64,000 bases of DNA from Planotetraspora silvatica (GTDB lineage: Bacteria; Actinomycetota; Actinomycetes; Streptosporangiales; Streptosporangiaceae), in NCBI RefSeq assembly GCF_016863315.1, contig NZ_BOOQ01000030.1, positions 1-64,000 on the forward strand. The letters run 5' to 3'. The translations under genes were made by a program, and so were the position numbers. Numbering within the stretch: position 1 is the stretch's first letter; the number at the start of each line of letters is the position of its first letter. Positions 40,838-52,692 of the stretch are shown here, piece by piece. The notes below the pieces were generated by a model. That model saw only the letters and a program-made list of their open reading frames with translations. It made no database searches and was not told the origin of the DNA.

Positions 40838-41629
40838 ATGACCACAGTGCTCTGCGTACCACAGTGGCAAGGATCAGGGCTGGGAGTTTCGCCGCGGCTC
40901 GCGGCTGGCGCCAGACTTACCGCCGAGCTGGTTCCGGCCGACGCCCGGGTCACCGTCCCGGTTCTCGACACGGGTGGGAAACCCGACGCCGGGGTGAGCG
41001 CGCTCGACGTGCTCGTGGAGAACCTGCGGCTGACTCAGAAGGCCCTGGCCGGCATCGACGATCTGGTGGTCACCGTGGGCGGCGACTGCGGGGTGGACCT
41101 GGCGCCGATCGCCGCCGCCCGCGTACGGCACGGCGACCGGCTGACTGTCCTGTGGATCGACGCGCACCCGGACCTGTACACCCCGCAGACATTGCCGTCG
41201 GGCTCGTTCCACGGGATGGTGCTGCGTACGCTGCTCGGCGAAGGGCCGGCACTGCTCACGCCGGAGCAGCCGTTGGCGCCGGAGCAGGTGATAATCGCGG
41301 GAGAACGGGCAGGCGGCCGGGCGGAACACGAGTACATCGAGAAGGCCGGAATTCGGCGCCACGGCGTCGAAGACTTCGAAAAGGTGCTCGACGGTCTCAC
41401 CGGTCCTGTGTACGTCCACGTCGATCTGGACGTCCTCGATCCCGCTGAATTCGGCTCGATCGGCTACCCCGAACCGGACGGGGTGCCGCCACAACGGCTG
41501 ATCGATCTGGTCGCCCGCCTGGACAACGTGGTCGGAGCCGCCATCACGGAGCACATGCCGTCCAGCGATGCCGGCGATGCGGGCGACGCCGAGGTGATTC
41601 GCCGGTTGGGCGCCGCGCTCGGCCGCTGA
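40838..41629 (+). CDS. arginase-family hydrolase
   Basis: The 263-residue protein has the ureohydrolase metal motifs: VVTVGGDCGVDLAP, VLWIDAHPDLYTPQT, SFHGMVLRTLLG and VYVHVDLDVLDPAEFGSIGYPEPDGV. The paired Asp and His residues coordinate two Mn ions. It is shorter than true arginases (about 300), fitting the divergent arginase-like group of actinobacteria; agmatinase or formiminoglutamase activity is possible. Monocistronic; a strong hairpin follows. Confidence 0.9.
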   Translation: MTTVLCVPQWQGSGLGVSPRLAAGARLTAELVPADARVTVPVLDTGGKPDAGVSALDVLVENLRLTQKALAGIDDLVVTVGGDCGVDLAPIAAARVRHGDRLTVLWIDAHPDLYTPQTLPSGSFHGMVLRTLLGEGPALLTPEQPLAPEQVIIAGERAGGRAEHEYIEKAGIRRHGVEDFEKVLDGLTGPVYVHVDLDVLDPAEFGSIGYPEPDGVPPQRLIDLVARLDNVVGAAITEHMPSSDAGDAGDAEVIRRLGAALGR

Positions 41630-41745
41630 CCAGTCGGCGGCGACGGCGCGCGATCTTCCCGACCGGTGAGGTCCGGATGGTCGGCGCCGGCTGTCGCGGG
41701 GTGCGCGTAGCGCCTGAGTGGAAGCGCTCCTCGATTATCGGGAGG

Positions 41746-41783
41746 GCCGGCGCAAGCCACCTGTTCTCCTGGCTCGCGCCGGC
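41746..41783. terminator. hairpin between convergent arginase and nuclease genes
   Basis: GCCGGCGCAAGCCA (41746-41759) pairs with TGGCTCGCGCCGGC (41770-41783) with one mismatch in 14 and a 10-base loop. It lies 117 bases after the arginase stop and 15 beyond the nuclease stop, and probably serves the nuclease gene mainly. Confidence 0.65.
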
Positions 41784-41797
41784 TGCCCGGGGTGGGG

Positions 41798-42430
41798 TCA
41801 GCAGCCGCCGAGCATGCTGCTCAACGCGGACTTCTCGCTGCTCTGCAAGGTCAGCCCGTAGTAGTACTTGACGCCGATCCACGCCCGGGCGTACGTGCAG
41901 CGGAACGAGGTCACCGAGGGCTTCCACGTGGAGGGGTCCTGGTCGCCCTTGGACTGGTTGACGTTGTCTGTGACAGCCCACAGCTGCGGCCTGGACAGGT
42001 CGTTGGCGAACGCCTGCCGCCGCGCGGTGGTCCAGGCCCAGGCGCCGGACCGCCAGGCCTCCGCGAGCGGCACCATGTGGTCGATGTCGACGTCGGACGC
42101 GGCGGTCCAGGTCGCACCGTCGTAGGGCGAGCGCCAGCTGCCAGACGTGGCGGAGCAGCTGGAGTTGGTGACGACATTCGTGCCGTCTCGCTTGAGCACC
42201 TGCTCGCGAGTGTCACAGGCGCCGGACTGGGTGATCCAGTGGGGGAACAGGGCGCGGTCGTAGGTGGAGGCGTGGGATTCGGCGGCGACGGTGAGCGAGG
42301 CCAGCTCCGAAGCCGCGGTGGCCGCGGAGGGGATCCCGGGAGGGGTGGCGCTCGCCGGACCGACGCCCAGGGTCAGCGTGATGGCAAAAGCGGCGAGGAC
42401 GGCGAGGACGGCAGTTGTGACTCGACGCAC
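41798..42430 (-). CDS. secreted HNH-family nuclease (DUF1524 type)
   Basis: This 210-residue protein starts at the GTG at 42430 after AAGGAG. It has a Sec signal peptide (VRRVTTAVLAVLAAFAITLTLGVGPASA, cleaved after ASA). The mature part has DVDIDHMVPLAEAWRSGAWAW, the HNH His, and NQSKGDQDPSTWKP, the pattern of secreted actinomycete nucleases. Three or four Cys may form disulfides (GACDTRE, SSCSAT, RCTYA, GGC). It should cut DNA or RNA outside the cell with a divalent metal. A dyad at 42528-42547 lies upstream. Confidence 0.9.
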   Translation of the reverse strand: MRRVTTAVLAVLAAFAITLTLGVGPASATPPGIPSAATAASELASLTVAAESHASTYDRALFPHWITQSGACDTREQVLKRDGTNVVTNSSCSATSGSWRSPYDGATWTAASDVDIDHMVPLAEAWRSGAWAWTTARRQAFANDLSRPQLWAVTDNVNQSKGDQDPSTWKPSVTSFRCTYARAWIGVKYYYGLTLQSSEKSALSSMLGGC

Positions 42431-42801
42431 GAGTCGTCTCCTTCTGTCTCCAGGCCCGAGCCGGGGGTGTGCTCGGGTCCAGGGGGATGAGCCACAAGGA
42501 CGGTCGCAAGACAGAAGGAATGACGAAATGTCAGGTCTTACTGACATGAAACGGGCGGCGTCGTCTACACGTGCCGCTTACATCCAGCGACAAGCTGGAG
42601 GCCAGGTTCGACGCTGTAGGTGCGACGAGCCGCCTTGGTAGGAGCCGGGAAACGCCAGGTGAAGATCTTGTTGCGACCCGGAAACCTGAGGCGGGCGCCC
42701 TGCTCCGCGGCCGGGAGGACGGGGCGTACGACGAGGACGGCGATGCGACCCGGCTCCCGTGGGCAAGACGTCTGCAGGGACGGCGATCCAAGGAGATTCG
42801 G
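42431..42801. other. intergenic region with one dyad
   Basis: No gene is supported in this 371-base divergent region. It contains the inverted repeat at 42528-42547 listed separately. Confidence 0.5.
42528..42547. promoter_or_regulatory. ATGTCAG-N6-CTGACAT inverted repeat
   Basis: ATGTCAG (42528-42534) and CTGACAT (42541-42547) are perfect 7-bp arms around GTCTTA, in the promoter region of the secreted nuclease. Candidate operator; the binding protein is unknown. Confidence 0.4.
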
Positions 42802-43596
42802 ATGGCGCGGATACCGGCGGGTCACGCTCGGCTGAGCCCCCGGAAGGCGCGGGAGTTGTTTCGCGCGGGGCTCGTCACGCCCACCTCGGGTTGGGCCGCG
42901 GGATGGACCCAGGCCAACCTGATCGCGTTGCCGAGAGACCGGGCGTACGACTTCCTGTTGTTCGCGCAGCGCAACCCGCGGTCGTGCCCGGTGCTGGACG
43001 TCACCGAGCCGGGGGAGACCTTCGCGTCGATCTTCGACGGCGATCTGCGCACCGACCTGCCCGCCTACCGTGTCTACCGGCACGGCGAGCAGGTCGCCGA
43101 GGTCGCCGACGTGACGTCCTACTGGCGCGACGACCTCGTCTGCTTCCTCATCGGCTGCAGCTTCACCTTCGAGGCGGCGCTGCTGGAGGCCGGCGTGCCG
43201 GTGCGCCACATCGAGGCGGGGACGAACGTGCCCATGTACCGGACGGACCGCCCGTGCCGCCCGGCGGGCGAGCTGTCCGGTCCCCTCGTGGTGTCGATGC
43301 GCCCGATCCCCGCCGGGCTGGTGCCGTCCGCCGTCCGGATCACCTCGCGTTACCCGGCCGTCCACGGCGCCCCGGTGCATGTGGGCGATCCAGCCGTGCT
43401 GGGCATCGCGGACCTCGACCGGCCGGACTTCGGGGACGCGGTGGAGGTGCGCGCCGGTGAGCTGCCGGTCTTCTGGGCCTGTGGGGTGACACCTCAGGCC
43501 GCGGTCATGCGGTCACGGCCGCCGTTCGCCATCGGCCACGCACCCGGTCACATGGCCGTCACCGACGCCCGGGACAGCACCTACCTGGTGCCCTGA
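42802..43596 (+). CDS. putative hydro-lyase (DUF1445 family)
   Basis: A 264-residue protein starting after AAGGAG. It matches DUF1445: [70 protein letters not shown] and [29 protein letters not shown]. Related proteins include mitochondrial D-glutamate cyclase, so a role in D-amino-acid or 5-oxoproline metabolism is possible but unproven for this member. It has no operon partner. Confidence 0.9.
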   Translation: MARIPAGHARLSPRKARELFRAGLVTPTSGWAAGWTQANLIALPRDRAYDFLLFAQRNPRSCPVLDVTEPGETFASIFDGDLRTDLPAYRVYRHGEQVAEVADVTSYWRDDLVCFLIGCSFTFEAALLEAGVPVRHIEAGTNVPMYRTDRPCRPAGELSGPLVVSMRPIPAGLVPSAVRITSRYPAVHGAPVHVGDPAVLGIADLDRPDFGDAVEVRAGELPVFWACGVTPQAAVMRSRPPFAIGHAPGHMAVTDARDSTYLVP

Positions 43597-43673
43597 CCTG
43601 CCGGCCCTGCTGGAGGGACTTCGAACCCGGCGAACCAGCCGTCGGGTCCGAGACGCCGATGCCGCCGCGCGTC

Positions 43674-45077
43674 TCATCCCTGCCGCAGCAGGTCGCCGAT
43701 GGCGGCGATCCCGCGTCTGATCGCGTCCTCGTTGACGTCTCCGAAACCGAACACGATCCCCGGCGGGCCCTCGCCGTACGGCGATCGGTATCGGCCGAGC
43801 CCCTGCAGCCCGACCGAGCGCCGGGCCGCGGCGTGGACGATCTCCGCCTCGTCGGCTCCCCTGGGGAGGTGGGCGACGGCGTGGAAGCCGGCGGCGAGCC
43901 CCGTCAGCTCGAGGCCGGGAGCGTGCTCGCCGATCGCTTCGACCAGTTCACCGCGCCGCGCGGCGTAGACGCCGCGCATGCGGCGCAGATGGCGATCGAA
44001 CCGGCCCGACTCGATCAGCCGGGCCAGGGCGAGCTGGTCGAGGGCAGGAGAGCCGCGGTCGCACCGGTGCTTCTCCTCGGCGATCCGTGCACTCAGGTGC
44101 CGAGGAGCCGACACCCACCCAAGTCTGATCGCGGGAGCGAGAGACTTGCTGACCGATCCGACACTCACGACGCGATCCGCCGCGAGGCCCTGGAGTGATC
44201 CGACGGGCTGCTTGTCGTAGCGGAACTCCGAGTCGTAGTCGTCCTCGATCACCACTCCGCCCACCTGCTCGGCCCACTGCAACAGTGCCAGCCGCCGCTC
44301 TGGGGTGAGGACCACACCGGTCGGGGTCTGGTGGGCCGGCGTGACGATGACCGCGGTCGCCTTCGTCCTGGCGAGTTCGTCGACGACCAGGCCCCGGTCG
44401 TCGACGGGGACGAAGACCGGGTTCAGGCCCGCCCGGCGGACGAGGACGGGCATGTCCAGGTGACCCGGGTCCTCGACGGCGACCGAGGTGACGCCCGCGT
44501 CTCGCAGTGCGGCCAGGGTCAGGGCGGTTCCTTGGGTGAAGCCGCTGCAGATCACCAGGTCGTCCGCGTCTGCGAACGCTCCGCGAACACGTTGCAGGTA
44601 CGACGCGATGACCCGGCGCAGCCTGATCGAGCCCTGCGGATCGTCGTACCCCATGTCACGGGCGGAGGCCGTCCGGGTGGCCTCCCCACATGCCCACAAC
44701 CAGTCGCGCGCCGGGAAGCTGTTCAGGTCGGGGCGTCCCGGCGCGAAGTCGATCTCCATCCTGGCGGCGGGCGGGGGCTTCGGTGATGGGACGCGGGTCG
44801 CCTGCGGGCTGAACGCGACCCGCGTCGCCGAGCCGCCGAAGGCCTGCAGGTAACCCTCGGCCTCCAGTTGCTCGTAGGTCGCCTGCACCAGGCCGCGGGA
44901 GACGCCGAGGTCCGCCGCGAGCCTTCGGGACGAGGGCAGCCGCTCACCCATGTGCAGCCGTCCCTCGCGGACCGCTGTTCTCAGGGCGTTCCGCATCTGC
45001 GAGCCCAGCGTCTCGGGGCTCTGGCGATCCAGCCGGATGAAGACCTCCGGGGTCGAACCGGACCACTCAACTGCCAT
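43674..45077 (-). CDS. MocR/PdxR-type GntR regulator with aminotransferase domain
   Basis: This 467-residue protein has an N-terminal GntR winged helix (ALRTAVREGRLHMGERLPSSRRLAADLGVSRGLVQATYEQLEAEGYL) joined to a class I aminotransferase-like domain of about 350 residues with GYDDPQGSIRLRRVIASYL, YDSEFRYDKQPVGSLQGL and the PLP-lysine segment SVGSVSKSLAPAIRLGW. MocR proteins bind PLP and usually regulate the divergent neighbour. Here that is the cysteine-dioxygenase-like gene 77 bases away. Confidence 0.93.
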   Translation of the reverse strand: MAVEWSGSTPEVFIRLDRQSPETLGSQMRNALRTAVREGRLHMGERLPSSRRLAADLGVSRGLVQATYEQLEAEGYLQAFGGSATRVAFSPQATRVPSPKPPPAARMEIDFAPGRPDLNSFPARDWLWACGEATRTASARDMGYDDPQGSIRLRRVIASYLQRVRGAFADADDLVICSGFTQGTALTLAALRDAGVTSVAVEDPGHLDMPVLVRRAGLNPVFVPVDDRGLVVDELARTKATAVIVTPAHQTPTGVVLTPERRLALLQWAEQVGGVVIEDDYDSEFRYDKQPVGSLQGLAADRVVSVGSVSKSLAPAIRLGWVSAPRHLSARIAEEKHRCDRGSPALDQLALARLIESGRFDRHLRRMRGVYAARRGELVEAIGEHAPGLELTGLAAGFHAVAHLPRGADEAEIVHAAARRSVGLQGLGRYRSPYGEGPPGIVFGFGDVNEDAIRRGIAAIGDLLRQG

Positions 45078-45154
45078 GGAACCGGACCTTACACAGAGCC
45101 GCCTGCCCGGCCTACTGTCGCATCAACCGACCACGAGGACACCTGGGGCAAGCC

Positions 45155-45733
45155 ATGCAGACCACTGCTCGTGCCACCGCGACCGGTCCGGAATCGCTCT
45201 CCTCACTGGAACCGATGTACGCCGCGATCCGCGCCGCGACCCGGGTCCCGGCCGACTGGCAGGCCGTGGTCGACGCCGTGGTCGCCGATCTGAGCGGGAA
45301 GCTCCCCCCGGCCGACGAGGTTCTGCGGGAGGTCCCGGCCCGGGCACGCCGGGGGAGTGACCGGAGCCAGGTACTTCATGTCGAGCCCGACGGCAGCTTC
45401 TCCGTCGTCGCGATCATCTTCCAGCCCGGGCAGGCGACCAGCGTCCACGACCACACGACCTGGTGTGCCGTCGCGGTCGTCGCCGGCGCCGAGCACGAGG
45501 AGCGGTTCAGCCTCGACGAAAGCGGCCGGACCCTGCTGCCGACCGGTACCCGCACCCACCAGGCGGGGACGGTGAGCGGCTTCGCCCCTCCCGGCGACAT
45601 CCACCGCGTCACCAACCCGGGCTCGTCGGTCGGCGTGTCCCTGCACGTCTACGGCACCGATATCCGCCGGATGGGGAACAGTGTCCGCCGCACCTACGAC
45701 CTGCCCATCGTCGAAGCGAGCGAAGTCGACTGA
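45155..45733 (+). CDS. cysteine-dioxygenase-like thiol dioxygenase
   Basis: The 192-residue cupin has iron ligands His98 and His100 (SVHDHTTWCAVAVVAG) and His150 (PPGDIHRVTNPG), followed by SVGVSLHVYGTD, the layout of cysteine dioxygenase and 3-mercaptopropionate dioxygenase. A Cys at 104 is near the position of the Cys-Tyr crosslink Cys. It should oxidise a small thiol to its sulfinic acid with O2. It is divergent from a MocR regulator, its likely controller. The exact substrate is not settled by sequence. Confidence 0.85.
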   Translation: MQTTARATATGPESLSSLEPMYAAIRAATRVPADWQAVVDAVVADLSGKLPPADEVLREVPARARRGSDRSQVLHVEPDGSFSVVAIIFQPGQATSVHDHTTWCAVAVVAGAEHEERFSLDESGRTLLPTGTRTHQAGTVSGFAPPGDIHRVTNPGSSVGVSLHVYGTDIRRMGNSVRRTYDLPIVEASEVD

Positions 45734-45751
45734 AGTGAGGAAAGGAGCGAA

Positions 45752-45780
45752 CCCTCCCGCCGTCGACGAGGCCGGGAGGG
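45752..45780. terminator. hairpin between convergent genes
   Basis: CCCTCCCG (45752-45759) and CGGGAGGG (45773-45780) form a perfect 8-bp stem with a 13-base loop, between the stops of the thiol dioxygenase (45733) and the UvrA paralogue (45787). Confidence 0.6.
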
Positions 45781-45786
45781 CCGCGG

Positions 45787-48177
<2,391 letters not shown>

Positions 48178-48338
48178 CGTCTCTCCATCTGTTGGGCGGG
48201 CCCGCTTTCGCGGCCTCCATCGGCGTCGCCTGGCTTGATCCGACCGGCTTCGAGCAGTATGTCTGGTTTCCTTCGTCGGCGCGGTCGAGGCAACGGTCCA
48301 CTGTCTACCCGATCGGCGGTCCCGGCGGGGGCCGGCGC

Positions 48339-48695
48339 TCAGCGGTCCTGAAGCAGCCCGAGGACGTTGCCGTCGGGGTCGGTGACGGTGGCCACCAGGC
48401 GGCCGCCGCCGACGTCGTGCGCGGGCTCCTTCACGGTGGCCCCCGCGGCGGTCACCTCGGCCAGCTTCGCCTCGATGTCCGGCACGTGCCAGTAGGCCAC
48501 CGGTGAGGTCATGCCCTGCGGTCCACCACTCGGCACCAGTCCGATGTGCTGGCCCTCGGCCTCGAAGCCGACGTAGTAGGACTCGTCGGTCTGCGGCGGT
48601 ACGCCGAGCAGGGCGGCGTACACCGCCTTGGCCGCCGCCAGGTCGGACACGGGATGCAGCACGGTCTTGATCCCCTGAGTGGAAGAGCCGGTCAT
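48339..48695 (-). CDS. VOC (glyoxalase/bleomycin-resistance) family protein
   Basis: This 118-residue protein starts at 48695 after CAGGAG. It has two beta-alpha-beta-beta-beta modules: [45 protein letters not shown], and [54 protein letters not shown] proteins bind or modify small molecules, including sequestration of bleomycin-like drugs. It precedes the UvrA-like gene on the same strand and may form a resistance pair with it (inference). Confidence 0.88.
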   Translation of the reverse strand: MTGSSTQGIKTVLHPVSDLAAAKAVYAALLGVPPQTDESYYVGFEAEGQHIGLVPSGGPQGMTSPVAYWHVPDIEAKLAEVTAAGATVKEPAHDVGGGRLVATVTDPDGNVLGLLQDR

Positions 48696-49151
48696 GGTCA
48701 CTCCTGAAGTAGTGGGTCGCAGCGACCCGGTGTGTGTCGCCGAGATCGACGATGAAAGGGAGGCCCGGAAATCGACGTGCCGGGCCGGTCCCGATCCGGC
48801 GCATCCCGCCGTATCCGGCGTCGTTGCGCACCTCACGGCCGAGGGCGTCGCGATGGAAGGTAAGGGAGGCGTCCGGGTCGTCATGCGGGAGGAGGGTCTA
48901 GTGAGTGGTGATGTCCATGGCGGTCAGGCTATGCGTGGCCCGGTGACCGGCGCTTCTCCAAAACTGCTCACTTGACGGTGACGTCGGGCGTTCGGCCGGT
49001 GTTCGCCGCCACGGCCATCTGCCGGAATTCGGCGCATTTGTCCCCCTGGTCTTGCGCAACCGGCAATTACAGCTTCGACTTCCCGTCGCTTGGGGTCAAG
49101 ATCCCGAGGCCAGGATCGAGTCGCACGTCTTTGCACTCGGAGGTCTTGAGC
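48696..49151. other. divergent intergenic region, no gene seen
   Basis: These 456 bases separate the VOC gene and the phospholipase C gene. I see no ORF with a ribosome site and no clear dyad; both promoters must lie here. Confidence 0.5.
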
Positions 49152-51362
49152 ATGTCCAAGCTGTCCCGCAGAAATTTCCTCGGCACCGCCGCTGCCGTCA
49201 CTGGAGCGGCCGCCGCCGGCGCCGCCTTGCCCGGTGCGAGCGCTTCCGCATCTTCCGGCCATGACCACGGCGATGATCACGGCCATGACGGCCACGAGCA
49301 CGGCCATGGGCACGGGCATGCGCACGGTGACATCCGTGACATCAAGCATGTCGTCGTGATCATGCAGGAGAACCGGAGCTTCGATCACTACTTCGGCGCC
49401 CTCAAGGGAGTCCGCGGTTTCGGTGACCGCTCCACCATCACGCTGCCGGGTGGCAAGACCGTCTGGGAGCAGCCGGTAACCCCGCTGACCGCCGGGGCAG
49501 CCACGCAGTACCCGTGGCGGCTGAGCGGAGCGAAGACCTGGAATGGAGCGACGCCGCCGAGCCCCGAGCTCGGCGCCGCCAACTACGGCGGCACCAGCCA
49601 CGGCTGGACCGACCAGCACGGCGCCTGGTACGGCGGGCTGATGACGGGCTGGTACTACTCCAAGGGCGGCCCGACCACGCTGGGTTACATGGACCGTCGC
49701 GACCTGCCGTTCCACTACGCCCTCGCTGACGCGTACACGGTCGGCGACGCGTACCACTGCTCCGTGCTCAGCGCGACCGGGCCCAACCGCACCTACCTGT
49801 GGAGCGGCTCGATCAACGCGAACAAGAAGCACGGCACCTTCACCGCCAGCGACGGCGGCGACGAGCGCGGCAAGTTCCTGCCTTGGGAGTCCTACGCCGA
49901 GACGCTCCAGACGGCGGGTGTCAGCTGGCGGGTCTACCAGTGCGCCGACGACTACGGCGACAACGGCTTGGAGTACTTCAACACCTTCGCCAAGCTCGAC
50001 CCCACCCAGGGCGGGACCGCCGCTCCGGGCAACGTCTTCTACGACAACGGCGTGAAGAACGTCCCCGAGCCGATCACCGGGCTGTCGGGCAACGCCGACA
50101 ACCTCATCGCCGCGATCCGCGCCGATGTGCTGGGCGGCACGCTGCCGCAGGTGAACTGGGTCGTGAACAACCAGTTCTTCTCCGAGCACCCGGTCACGGC
50201 GCCGAGCAACGGTGCGTACTTCCTCCGCGGCGTCCTCGAGGCCCTCAACGCCGACCCGGACGTGTTCAACTCGACCCTGGTCATCATCAACTACGACGAG
50301 AACGACGGCCAGTTCGACCACGTCCCGCCGCCCATGCCGGCGCCGGGCGAGGAGGACGAGTTCGTCTCCGGCACCATGGCCGCGTACGGTGTCACGGCTC
50401 CGCTCCCCGTCGGACTCGGCTTCCGCGTGCCGCTCATCCTCATCTCGCCCTGGACGCGCGGCGGTTGGGTGACCTCGGAGGTCTCCGACCACACATCGGT
50501 CATCCAGTTCATGGAGAAGTGGACCTCCGCGCTCGGCAAGCCGGCCATCTCGCCCAACATCAGCGACTGGCGGCGCAAGGTCTGCGGCGACCTCACGAAC
50601 GCCTTCGACTTCGACAAGCCGGTTTACGGCATGCCGCTCCTTCCGGCCACCGGGGCGCTCATCCCGGAGACTCGGTACACCCCGCTGCCGGGCGACAACA
50701 CGATGCCGACTCAGGAGGCGGGCACCAGGCGGGCGCGCCCGCTGCCGTACCAGCCGAACGCCAACCTGGCCGGGTTCACCAGCGGGACGTCCGGCGTCGT
50801 GGCGAACCTGAAGTTCAGCAACGTGGCTCCGTTCGCGACCAAGGCGAGCCACTTCGCCGTCTACAACAACCGGGCCGCGATCCCGACGCTCGCGCAGTAC
50901 CCGGCCGCGTTCCCGGGCCAGTACACCGTCGCGGCCCACGCGACGGCGGCCGGGACCGGCGCCGTGGGCGCGTCCGCCGACGACAGCGCGTACGACATCA
51001 CCGTCACCGGGCCGAACCGGTTCCTGCGCCGGTTCGTCGGCGACGTCACCACCGCGGGCAAGGACCTCGTCGTCGAGGCGGACTACTACGACGGCAAGGC
51101 GACCACGAAGCCGGAGCTGACGCTGCGGCTGAGCAACCGCGGGAAGTCGCACGTGACGTTCACGATCACGCACAACCACTACATTTCGGGCAAGCCGCAC
51201 ACCGTGCGGGTCGCTCCTCACAGCGAGGAGGAGTGGACGGTGAACCCGCTGAAGGAAAGCAGCGGCTGGTACGACGTGACGGTCACGGCCAACTGCGACG
51301 CAGCCTGGTCGCAGCGGTTCGTCGGCCACATCGAGACCGGAGAGGCCAGCATCACCGGCTGA
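49152..51362 (+). CDS. Tat-exported phospholipase C with His-rich N-terminal segment
   Basis: A 736-residue phosphocholine-specific-type phospholipase C. It starts at 49152 after GGAGG with a twin-arginine signal (SRRNFLGTAAAVTGAAAAGAALPGASASA). Right after it, residues about 36-60 are an unusual run of His, Gly and Asp (HDHGDDHGHDGHEHGHGHG). The catalytic domain begins IKHVVVIMQENRSFDHYFGALKGVRGFGDR, with Asn/Glu/Asp metal ligands, and includes INYDENDGQFDHVPPP. Two C-terminal beta domains follow. It hydrolyses phospholipids outside the cell, probably after folding in the cytoplasm. The divergent neighbour is the VOC gene. Confidence 0.93.
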   Translation: MSKLSRRNFLGTAAAVTGAAAAGAALPGASASASSGHDHGDDHGHDGHEHGHGHGHAHGDIRDIKHVVVIMQENRSFDHYFGALKGVRGFGDRSTITLPGGKTVWEQPVTPLTAGAATQYPWRLSGAKTWNGATPPSPELGAANYGGTSHGWTDQHGAWYGGLMTGWYYSKGGPTTLGYMDRRDLPFHYALADAYTVGDAYHCSVLSATGPNRTYLWSGSINANKKHGTFTASDGGDERGKFLPWESYAETLQTAGVSWRVYQCADDYGDNGLEYFNTFAKLDPTQGGTAAPGNVFYDNGVKNVPEPITGLSGNADNLIAAIRADVLGGTLPQVNWVVNNQFFSEHPVTAPSNGAYFLRGVLEALNADPDVFNSTLVIINYDENDGQFDHVPPPMPAPGEEDEFVSGTMAAYGVTAPLPVGLGFRVPLILISPWTRGGWVTSEVSDHTSVIQFMEKWTSALGKPAISPNISDWRRKVCGDLTNAFDFDKPVYGMPLLPATGALIPETRYTPLPGDNTMPTQEAGTRRARPLPYQPNANLAGFTSGTSGVVANLKFSNVAPFATKASHFAVYNNRAAIPTLAQYPAAFPGQYTVAAHATAAGTGAVGASADDSAYDITVTGPNRFLRRFVGDVTTAGKDLVVEADYYDGKATTKPELTLRLSNRGKSHVTFTITHNHYISGKPHTVRVAPHSEEEWTVNPLKESSGWYDVTVTANCDAAWSQRFVGHIETGEASITG

Positions 51363-51496
51363 TTCGGCGCCTCACCGAAGACCGGCCCTTCCCGCCATGC
51401 TCGGATGACGAGCACATCGCGACCGAGTCCGCGGGCGGGGCCGGGCCCCGGTGGGTGCCATGAAACCGGTCACAGGCGTGCGGCGGCACGAGACGG

Positions 51497-52456
51497 TCAC
51501 GCCGTCGTCGCCGTATCCGAAGGATTCGGGCCAGTCGGCCCGGCGGCGCTGAACGGGTCGCCGGGCGGCAGCCAGGCCCTGTCGGCGTCCAGACTGAGGC
51601 CGCCGACGTCGTGGGTCAGTGCCTCGACGGTGGCCCGCACGGCCGTACGGGTCTCGTCGCGCCGGGAGACGAGGGCCCAGGCCCAGTACGGTGCCGGGTC
51701 GACCACCCTGCGCGGGTGAAGGTCGGGGGGCAACTGTGTGGTCTGGCCCTTGGCCGAGTTGATGACGGGGACGCGGAGCCGGCGTACGTGGTCGAAGAAG
51801 GCCCGGCCGGTGATGCCGCCGTCGTCGATGCGCACGACGCGGGCGCCGGTGTCCCGGGCGAACGCCTCGGCGTAGCGGTTCCAGGAGCCCCAGGCGGCGG
51901 TGTCGGCGTCCACCAGCACGACGGTGTCCTTGGCCCGCACGGCGGAGGTGCCCGCGCAGGTGGAGATCGCCAGGAGCCGGTCCGCGCCGACCAGCCGTGC
52001 CTCGAGGCCGTGAGCGGCCAGGGCGTCGGTCTGCACCGCGCAGATGGCCAGGTCGATGATGCCGTCGGCGACCCGGCCGACTTGGATGTGCGACGGCATG
52101 ACCCAGGCCTCGACGTGCAGTTGCGCGACGCCGGACACGCGGGTGGTCAGGTCGGGCGGCAGCCAGCCGATGTAGCCGAGCCGGACCGGCTCGGTGGTGG
52201 CCAGGCCGGCCGCGGAGCGGCGCATCTGGTCGGCCTGATCAAGCAGCGCCCGGGCGGGGGCGAGCAGGGCCTGTCCGGAGGAGGTCAGCGCGACCGAGCG
52301 ACGGTCCCGATCGAACAGACGTACGCCCAGATCGCGCTCCAGCACCTTGATCTGCTGGGAGAGCGACGGGCCCGCGATGCGCAACCGGGCCGCGGCGCGG
52401 CCGAAGTTCAGCTCCTCGGCCACCGCGACGAAGTAGCGCAGCTGGCGGAGCTCCAT
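51497..52456 (-). CDS. LysR-family transcriptional regulator
   Basis: The 319-residue protein starts at 52456 and has the LysR helix-turn-helix (MELRQLRYFVAVAEELNFGRAAARLRIAGPSLSQQIKVLERDLGVRLFDRDRRSVALT) and a periplasmic-binding-like effector domain (VRLGYIGWLPPDLTTRV, GIIDLAICAVQTDAL, VVLVDADTAAWGSWNRY). LysR proteins usually control a divergent gene; here that is the soluble histidine kinase at 52693, which may simply be a chance neighbour. Ligand unknown. Confidence 0.92.
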   Translation of the reverse strand: MELRQLRYFVAVAEELNFGRAAARLRIAGPSLSQQIKVLERDLGVRLFDRDRRSVALTSSGQALLAPARALLDQADQMRRSAAGLATTEPVRLGYIGWLPPDLTTRVSGVAQLHVEAWVMPSHIQVGRVADGIIDLAICAVQTDALAAHGLEARLVGADRLLAISTCAGTSAVRAKDTVVLVDADTAAWGSWNRYAEAFARDTGARVVRIDDGGITGRAFFDHVRRLRVPVINSAKGQTTQLPPDLHPRRVVDPAPYWAWALVSRRDETRTAVRATVEALTHDVGGLSLDADRAWLPPGDPFSAAGPTGPNPSDTATTA

Positions 52457-52692
52457 CCATCCAGCGTAGTTCTGTAGGAGGTTTCGCCTACCAGCAGGGA
52501 GCAAGCCGGTCATGGCGGGACGGCGCCGAGTGGACGCAGGATGGGTCCATGACGACATGCCGGGAACGGCTCCCGGCGCCGGCTGTGCGGCCTGGACCTG
52601 GCGGGGTGGCGGAACCCCTGAGGTGCCCGGGTCGCATCTTGTTCGAACGGGCCGGTGCCGCTGACGGCCGGAACCCTTCCGAGAGAGTGGAC

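Noticed and set aside
48178-48831. Long N-terminal extension of the UvrA-like frame
   Set aside because: The extension overlaps the VOC gene in another frame and has no domain. A good ribosome site and the usual UvrA-like start ([15 protein letters not shown]) fix the start at 48177.
48924-51329. 801-codon open frame on the minus strand opposite the phospholipase C gene
   Set aside because: It is a GC-skew shadow of the plus-strand gene. The composition is Arg/Val/Gly-rich without domains, while the plus frame has an unmistakable phospholipase C.
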